Source: Plicaturopsis crispa FD-325 SS-3
Taxonomy: Eukaryota; Basidiomycota; Agaricomycetes; Amylocorticiales; Amylocorticiaceae
Assembly (NCBI GenBank): GCA_000827205.1
Contig: KN832575.1
Span: 330,055-380,845 of the forward strand
Reading direction: 5' to 3'
Length of the DNA: 50,791 nt
Shown: piece after piece, positions 45,538-50,791 of the stretch
Position numbering within the stretch: position 1 is the first letter of the stretch
Layout: every line of letters begins with the position of its first letter
Notes under the pieces: generated by a model
What the model saw: the letters and a program-made list of their open reading frames with translations, nothing else
Databases searched by the model: none
What the model was told of the DNA's origin: nothing
Program-made: the position numbers and the translations under genes

Positions 45538-46140
45538 ATGCTCTCTACTCGTCTTACCGCTATCCGTCGTGCCCCTCTTTTCGTTCGCCAGATGAGCGAC
45601 GCTGGTAGCGTTGCCAAATCTAAGGAGTTCAGGTCAGTAGTTTCCTTGCACGCGCATACATTCATCGGCGCTGACGCGATTTCGGTGGACATGTAGCCAG
45701 AGGGAAAAGGGCCAGGAAGGTGCGCTCATTTCTCAATTCACACCCCCTGCCTTGTTTCCCCCATGTCACCCTTGCCAAACATCCCTCGGGATGGCCATAT
45801 CATCAGTTTTTGCATCTGTACTCACATAAACCCCACAGACGCGTATGCCCGCAAGCACGAGACGGAATTGCTCCAAAGGCTGAAGAAGGAGGTGCGTGCC
45901 TTGCCTATTCTTCGCTGCCTTCTCGTCCAGCCTCGGTCTACCCCGATTCTCGACCCACCCCTCCCTTACTATCATTTACTGACTGTTCTTGTGTTCCTCG
46001 CGGCTTAGATCGAGGCAAAGAAGACTGAACTGGTACGTCTCCGTGTTGCCCAGGCCCCCGAAGTCGCCACACGCTAACGGTCATGTCTGTTTGCATAGGC
46101 GCAACTCGAGAAAGAGCATGCGGAGGTAGCGAAGAAGTAA
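45538..46140 (+). CDS. INH1: Mitochondrial ATP synthase inhibitor IF1
   Basis: A small helical protein that blocks ATP hydrolysis by F1 when the membrane potential collapses. Exons 45538-45632, 45697-45719, 45839-45891, 46009-46032 and 46099-46140 sum to 237 nt, 78 aa; yeast Inh1 precursor is 85. The presequence is MLSTRLTAIRRAPLFVRQMS, basic and without acidic residues. The mature protein reads KEFSQREKGQEDAYARKHET, the inhibitory region, then LLQRLKKEIEAKKTELAQLE and KEHAEVAKK, a continuous coiled-coil helix that in known IF1 proteins mediates dimerisation. Exons 2 and 4 are only 23 and 24 nt. All joins keep frame. Confidence 0.9.
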
Positions 46141-46405
46141 ATGTCGTGACCCTATGTTCATCGTGCATCGTACGTCCTTGCCATTTACATATGCCGCTTA
46201 CATTCGTCGCCAACCCACTTGATTTGCAGATTCTGTTGAGAGAAAGCGAGCAAAGCGATGGTATCGTGAACTGTGCACGCAGAGCCGACCAAGGCCCTTA
46301 TTTACTTTGGCTTCATCTCGCCTGTTTCTATCGCATCCAATACTCAAACATGATTAACATCCTCGCAGTCAAGCCGATTAACGTGCTTTGCTCAGGCTCC
46401 TAAAA
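46141..46405. other. INH1 3' flank
   Basis: 265 bp with nothing recognisable. The repeat-rich tail of the window starts just after it. Confidence 0.5.
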
Positions 46406-46530
46406 CCAGCCTCTCGTATCGTGTTGCAGCTCGATGAAAGAACAAACATAAGATAAAAAAGAAATAAGAGACCCGAAGACACATCCGAAACCCGACACCG
46501 AGACCCACTGCAACACGATAGAGAGGCTGG
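46406..46530. repeat. Inverted repeat with 24/23-nt arms
   Basis: 46406-46429 (begins CCAGCCTCTC, ends GTGTTGCAG) is the reverse complement of 46508-46530 apart from one extra G, with a 78-nt spacer. The spacer is A-rich on its left side. It may be part of a fold-back element with the larger inverted repeat that follows. Confidence 0.75.
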
Positions 46531-46567
46531 CAAAACACATTTCGGAAGCGAGCAAGCGGACGACCTC

Positions 46568-46637
46568 GACGCGGCACAACGCGGCGGTCACCGCATTTGG
46601 CGCGCGGTGGCGCGACAACATCGCTCGTCTTTTGTCT
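46568..46637 (+). repeat. Left arm of a perfect 70-bp inverted repeat
   Basis: Identical over all 70 bases to the reverse complement of 46909-46978. It starts GACGCGGCACAACGCGG and ends CGTCTTTTGTCT. The outer flanks are still related but diverged (GGAAGCGAGCAAGCGG here against GGAAGCAAGAAGCGG in the reverse complement of the right flank). Confidence 0.85.
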
Positions 46638-46908
46638 GATAACGCATCCTATAGTTCAAAATAAAATAGCAGAGTTCTCCCTAAAATCGCGTTAAATGCA
46701 GTGTGAGAGGACCGTATAGTTTTGCTAATATTTTGCGCCCTCTTCCGACGAGCCGGGGGCAATTTACACGAAAATGAGGCCAAACACCGTTCTGGGACTC
46801 ATTAGGAACAAGGAAAAAAACCTTGAAATTTCATGGCATGCTCGAAGGCGCCAGACAACGCGCGACAGACATTCTGAGATGCTCCTACTTCCGTTCATGG
46901 CGCACACG

Positions 46909-46978
46909 AGACAAAAGACGAGCGATGTTGTCGCGCCACCGCGCGCCAAATGCGGTGACCGCCGCGTTGTGCCGCGTC
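46909..46978 (-). repeat. Right arm of the perfect 70-bp inverted repeat
   Basis: It is the inverted partner of 46568-46637 with a 271-bp spacer. This arm lies directly upstream of the LINE ORF1 and may be its 5' UTR. Confidence 0.85.
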
Positions 46979-47088
46979 ACCGCTTCTTGCTTCCAACTCC
47001 CATCTGCTTCAGATTTTCCCACGCTATTGCTATAGCGGGGCAGTGACACAGAGGGAGTCGACATCTGACCAAGGACTCAGGCAGCAAA

Positions 47089-49143
47089 ATGCCGCCCGAG
47101 CCCAATAGGACAGACGTCTCCGGAAAAGAGAGAGCAAAGAGCGCTGCGAAGCCTTATGAAATCCCACCAGTAAGGTCCGCGGACTCTGACGGGGATGGCC
47201 CCCACACACCAACAAAGAGCGGCAAAACCACCTCCTACGTCGCTGGAATACTATCTCGTGCCGCCCGCAACATGACCCCAACACGAAGCCAAAAGAGCAA
47301 CGCGTCGGAGTCGGGCGAAACGACCCCACGCGGACCCGTAATAGCGAATGACGCGCAGTCCGTGTTTAATACCGGCACGATAAGTTCGCAGACAAGCCAA
47401 GGGCTGTCGATGACCGAGACTAACAACATCGGCGCCGACGCCGACATTGAAATGACAGAGGAAGAGATGCAGTGACGCGACCAAGAGTTGCAGACGTACC
47501 AAGAAGGAGTCGACGAACTGGAGCAGTGTCTCGCCCGAGCCGCGGAGATCCTGTCCACGATGTCGATCCACGCTGAGTACTCACAGTCCATCACCTCAAA
47601 TGCTGATGCCATTGCCCGAAAAGTCGTACCCAAACAACGAGAAACCAAAAGAACTCCAAAGCCCAAACCGCCAGCGCCGGCAGCAGATCCGCTACGCGAG
47701 ATCATGAAGGGCCTCAACGCGCTGACGAACCGCATGGAGGGAATCGAGAAACGACTGGACGCACCCGCCCCGACGAGAACGACGGCAGCGAGAACTACGA
47801 CGACACCAGCTCCGCCCTCACAGGCAGCGCGGGCGGCAACAGCGAGAGCCAAAACCGCCCCCAGAGACAACTATGCGAGCGGGGAGGTAATAAAGCCCAA
47901 ACCAAAGAACGCCCAGCCACCGAGACCAGCACCGTCAAACCCAATGGCACCCCACCACCCATCACGCCTGATCGTCGAAATCCGATACGGCCTCAGTCCG
48001 GAGGAGCGACCGACAGAGCGGGACGCGGTAAGAGAAATCAACGAGAAACTACAGGAGAACGAGGACAGCAAGGGCCTCCGCGTGGTCACGATCAAGTACA
48101 ACGTCCACGCAAACTGCGTGGTGTTCCTACGACCGGACCAGGACGCGCGCGAGCTCATCCCGTTCGTCCCTTGCTTCCAACACATCATCGCCGGAAACTC
48201 CGAAGTGCGGGCGCGCGCGGACCAGAAATGGTTCAAAGTCCAGCTCAACGGCGTATACACCGGGACCGACTACCGCCCCCCGTACACCCCCGACGAACTA
48301 CACGAACAGCTTTGCGAAAACAACCCGGAATACGCTAACCTTCAGATCTTACAGAAGCCACGGTGGATGCGCGCGGCGAGCGACCTGGAGAACATGAGCC
48401 AGTCGTCCGTGGTATTCGCAGTAAGCTCTGAAGCGGAGGCTTCCAGGATCCTGCAATGCAAAGTCCTCGCAATCGCAGGAAGGTACGCAACGATGAGGCG
48501 ATACACTGACAAACCCCCGATAGTGCAATGCTCAAGGTGCTGGTCATTCGACCACCCGTACGTCCGGTGCAAGAAGACCATAACGTGCCGGAGGTGCGGG
48601 GCGGCACACGCGGAGGCAGGCCACCAATGCGAAGACTGCACGTCGGACGGAGTCGCGATGACGGGCAGCTGTTTGCACACAGAGAAATGCGTCAACTGCA
48701 GCGGAGCGCATCCCGCCACCGATCGACAATGCCCGGAGCGGCAACGCCGCCTGGGCCCCACGAGAGAAGGCGAGTCGACGAAGAAGGCGCAGAAAGCGCC
48801 GGGCTGGCAGACGGTCCAGCGGAAGGGCACGAGCCAGCAGCGGGCGCCGAGGAACAGCGAACCACGAAGCCAAGGCGGGTATGCTAACGCCTTTGCAGCG
48901 CTCGAAACGGAGGAAGGCGAGGTCCCGACCGAAATCGAACAACTGGCGAGCAGGTTCATGCTGGCCGAGCATGAGGCGCAGCAATTGTGGGACGACAACG
49001 GTAAGAACATGGCAAGAGCTGTTGCGGCAGGGGAAGCGCATGTGCGACAGCAGCAAGCCGAGGACCAGGAGATGGAGTCGATGTACGCGACTCAGCCCCA
49101 GCGCCGGAGCCCCACGACCGCAACACGACCCACCAACCAATGA
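47089..49143 (+). pseudogene. LINE ORF1 (gag-like, CCHC), one in-frame stop
   Basis: An RNA-binding ORF1 protein frame of 684 codons. The N terminus is basic and Thr/Ser-rich, then acidic (MTEEEMQ). Codon 129 (47473-47475) is TGA, followed in the same frame by an uninterrupted continuation (QELQTYQEGVDELEQCLARA, likely coiled coil). A Pro/Ala/Thr-rich linker follows, then a conserved globular part (EIRYGLSPEERPTERDAVRE). The knuckles are CSRCWSFDHPYVRC (CX2CX4HX4C), CRRCGAAHAEAGHQC and CVNCSGAHPATDRQC. The single stop fits a C-to-T change at a CGA arginine codon. The frame is otherwise intact, so the copy decayed recently. Confidence 0.75.
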
Positions 49144-49466
49144 ACAACACGACCACAGCGCCAATTCGGATCCTCCAGTTGAACACCAACAGGAGGAACA
49201 TCGTCTGCCACGCACTTCTCAACGACTGTATACGGGACTTCGACGTTCTATTGCTGACCGAACCCTGGTGGGGAGACATCGGAGGGGGCAACCGAGGCCC
49301 AGTAGCAAACGCCGCCTGGACACCAATCATCCCCGTGTCGCAAGTAAACGAGAAAAGCCGGCCGCGAGTGATGGCATACGTCCGGACGCGCGCCGACTTC
49401 TCAGTTATCCTGCGATCGGACCTGGCGACGGACCTCGACATGCAAGTCCTACAGGCGTCCCTGTAG
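49140..49466 (+). pseudogene. LINE ORF2 fragment: start of the AP endonuclease
   Basis: The frame starts MNNTTTAPIRILQLNTNRRN, where LQLNTN is the first conserved endonuclease block, then FDVLLLTEPWWGDIGGG, whose EPW carries a catalytic Glu. It ends after 108 codons at TAG, where the sequence changes character. The rest of the endonuclease and the whole reverse transcriptase are absent. The ATG overlaps ORF1's TGA as ATGA, which is seen in LINEs that translate ORF2 by reinitiation. Confidence 0.75.
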
Positions 49467-50080
49467 TGAAATTGTAATGTGGCCCTTTGTAGCCCCCCAT
49501 TGCATTACAATGTCTGGCTCCACAGACCTGCCAGCCATTTTCACATTATAATGTCTCCTGAAAGATTTGTCTGGCCTGATCATGTGACTCCCAAGGATTT
49601 TCGGCCTCCTGAATGGCCTATTGATAGCATTCAAAATTGGGCTTCACCATTTTTAGACCAGGGTCAGCCCTCTCCTTTGGGCGCATTTTGGACCAAAATA
49701 ATTTATTCTATATTTGCTACATAAATGGCACCAGTACTTGTGTAATAATTATAATGTACCCATTACCTTATTGCAGAGCGCATTGCAATTCTCCCATCAA
49801 ATGCTGTACAGTAAGTCCACTGTCAACATCATAATGCCTAATCTGAAATCCTTTGGCTGTAGGTTCAGGCCATTTTGCCAGATTCACCCTAACATATCAT
49901 GTGACTTCACTTCCCACTCCTGGATCTACTTTGCTCCTCATAATGCCTCGATGCTCGCGACCACCGTTGAGAAAGTACCGAAATAGTGTATTCGGAGTCT
50001 ATATACACCACAGAATAGTACTAAAAGGTCCGAGAAAACAAACCGACATGGATTCACCTGCTTTTACATAAAAGAGACAG
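49467..50080. other. AT-richer insert of unknown origin
   Basis: Sequence clearly poorer in GC than the LINE. It begins with a small fold-back (ATTGTAATG near 49470 pairs with CATTACAAT near 49502), and the word ATAATG recurs, near 49548, 49752, 49829 and 49939. No coding region or terminal repeat that I can recognise. It could be another transposon fragment inserted into the LINE. Confidence 0.4.
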
Positions 50081-50303
50081 GTCCGGGCCGGAAGAAAACG
50101 CGCAGCGGGGAATACAAAAAAAACCGCTGCGCATGCCCAGACCTGCGAAAGCAGTGGCCTGCAGCAACTAAAACCTACTAAAAACCCGGGGCCCCCGGTA
50201 GTCCTGCACGAATACCCAAGGGGATTGACCCCTGGGTTGGCTTTTAAGTGGGCCGGGGCGGGCTTTTTCGGTAATCCAGTGGGGTACACAACAGAAAAAA
50301 AAG
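50081..50303 (+). other. LINE-like 3' UTR with A-rich tail
   Basis: A GC-rich stretch with GGGGCCCCCGG and CCAAGGGG...CCCCTGGG, which can pair locally, ends in an A-rich run at about 50289-50303. This looks like a non-LTR 3' end, but whether it belongs to the ORF1/ORF2 element upstream is inferred. Confidence 0.4.
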
Positions 50304-50700
50304 AATGATCAAATAGAAAGGGGGAGTAATGATGAAGTGAAATTGCAGAACATACACCTACATTAGCATATGACAGCTACAGCACAAATATATGAGTGAG
50401 AATAGTGAGGAAGAGAAGGAAGAAAAGGGGACACACAGGCAGGGGAAGGGGCACGCGGACAAGGTACACAAGGAAGGGCATCTTGCAGCGGCGGTGCAGA
50501 CGTGGTAGAATGGGGGCAGGCGCATGAGGTCCATAGGCATACAATGTAGAGGGTACGGGAGACAGCTGCCGTGCAAACTGGGGGGACCACGCGTCGACGG
50601 ATCCACAGCGCGAGGGACGCTGGCACTGCTGTGGAAGGGCTGGCATTCACAGCGGAGATGGAGCATATAGTGCTGGTGCAGATGGAGTAGGAGCGTCCGA
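50304..50700. other. Purine-rich flank without a gene
   Basis: The plus strand is strongly purine-rich (GGAAGAGAAGGAAGAAAAGGGG near 50410). Minus-strand open frames here are low complexity. No feature is supported. Confidence 0.4.
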
Positions 50701-50791
50701 GGTGTGGGCGCGGGCAGACATGAATGGGGGGGGTGTGGGCGCGGGCAGACATGAATGGGGGGGTGTGGGCGCGGGCAGACATGAATGGGGG
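50701..50791 (+). repeat. Minisatellite, 30-31 bp unit, three copies to the window edge
   Basis: The unit GGTGTGGGCGCGGGCAGACA followed by TGAATGGGG starts at 50701, 50732 and 50762, almost identical apart from the length of the G run. The array runs off the end, so its full length is unknown. Confidence 0.9.

Larger units (their letters stand above)
46909..50303 (+). mobile_element. Degenerate non-LTR retrotransposon (LINE), internally disrupted
   Basis: A two-ORF LINE with an ORF1 carrying three CCHC-like knuckles, an overlapping ORF2 start coding the beginning of an AP-type endonuclease, and an A-rich tail near 50289-50303. The reverse transcriptase is missing: about 500 bp of unrelated AT-richer sequence follows the endonuclease fragment. 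ORF1's knuckle pattern and the LQLNTN/TEPW endonuclease motifs resemble the Tad/I-like clades. Both boundaries are uncertain, because I could not find a target duplication. Confidence 0.6.

Noticed and set aside
45286-45696. 136-codon plus-strand frame overlapping ATP14 and INH1
   Set aside because: It is the antisense shadow of ATP14 exon 1 running into INH1 in the INH1 frame. The two real genes explain the conservation.
49465-50345. AGTGAAATTG at 49465 and 50336 as a target duplication around an insert
   Set aside because: The sequence after the second copy does not resume the LINE ORF2, so the pair does not bracket a simple insertion; a 10-bp match may be chance.
50358-50782. Minus-strand frames up to 139 codons, rich in Pro, Ser and Cys
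   Set aside because: They translate the purine-rich flank and the minisatellite and have low complexity.

Overview
This is a nuclear contig from a basidiomycete fungus, most likely an Agaricomycete. The signs are genes split by many 45-75 nt GT-AG introns, moderately GC-rich exons, a Tnp2/CACTA transposon with the usual agaricomycete domain order, a Zn2Cys6 regulator, fungal cell-wall glucanases and a Kre6/Skn1-type glucan synthesis protein. I found no bacterial operon, CRISPR array, rRNA or tRNA gene. Exon joins were made by eye from splice motifs, reading frame and family conservation. Genes with a full exon list sum to whole codons.

Layout. 1-7.9 kb is a complete-looking CACTA (EnSpm-like) DNA transposon (483-7877) with CACTG...CAGTG ends and a TAT target duplication. 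It carries a spliced Tnp2 transposase gene and a convergent accessory gene, and it sits in a palindromic target 144 bp upstream of HEM4. 8-27 kb is a dense run of housekeeping genes: uroporphyrinogen-III synthase (HEM4), a Zn2Cys6 transcription factor, a GH16 Kre6/Skn1 beta-1,6-glucan synthesis protein, adenylosuccinate lyase (ADE13), a CAMK-type kinase with a KA1 tail, a protein with an integrase-type H2C2 zinc finger (minus strand), and an Erg26-like sterol dehydrogenase. 27-33 kb holds a small His-rich conserved protein (minus strand), about 1.5 kb without a recognisable gene, and the AP-1 beta-adaptin gene. 33-39 kb holds a tandem pair of secreted GH30 endo-beta-1,6-glucanases whose introns have diverged. 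40-46 kb is a run of nuclear genes for mitochondrial proteins: RPO41, ATP14 (minus strand) and INH1. ATP14 and INH1 are head to head with only 193 bp between start codons. 46.4-50.8 kb is a repeat-rich tail: two inverted repeats (one of 70 bp and perfect), a degenerate LINE (ORF1 with one in-frame stop, ORF2 cut off inside the endonuclease), an unexplained AT-richer insert, an A-rich tail and a 30-31 bp minisatellite that runs off the window.

How the parts relate. The window holds both sides of beta-1,6-glucan metabolism (Kre6/Skn1 synthesis, two GH30 hydrolases) and two components that bear on the F1Fo ATP synthase (subunit h and inhibitor IF1) placed so that they could share one promoter. 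I did not find a clearly new defence-like or biosynthetic system. The most unusual signals are the transposon inside a C9-looped palindrome, the three microexons (22, 16 and 5 nt) at the start of the Kre6/Skn1 gene, the GC-AG intron found in only one GH30 copy, the ATP14/INH1 pair, and the perfect 70-bp inverted repeat.
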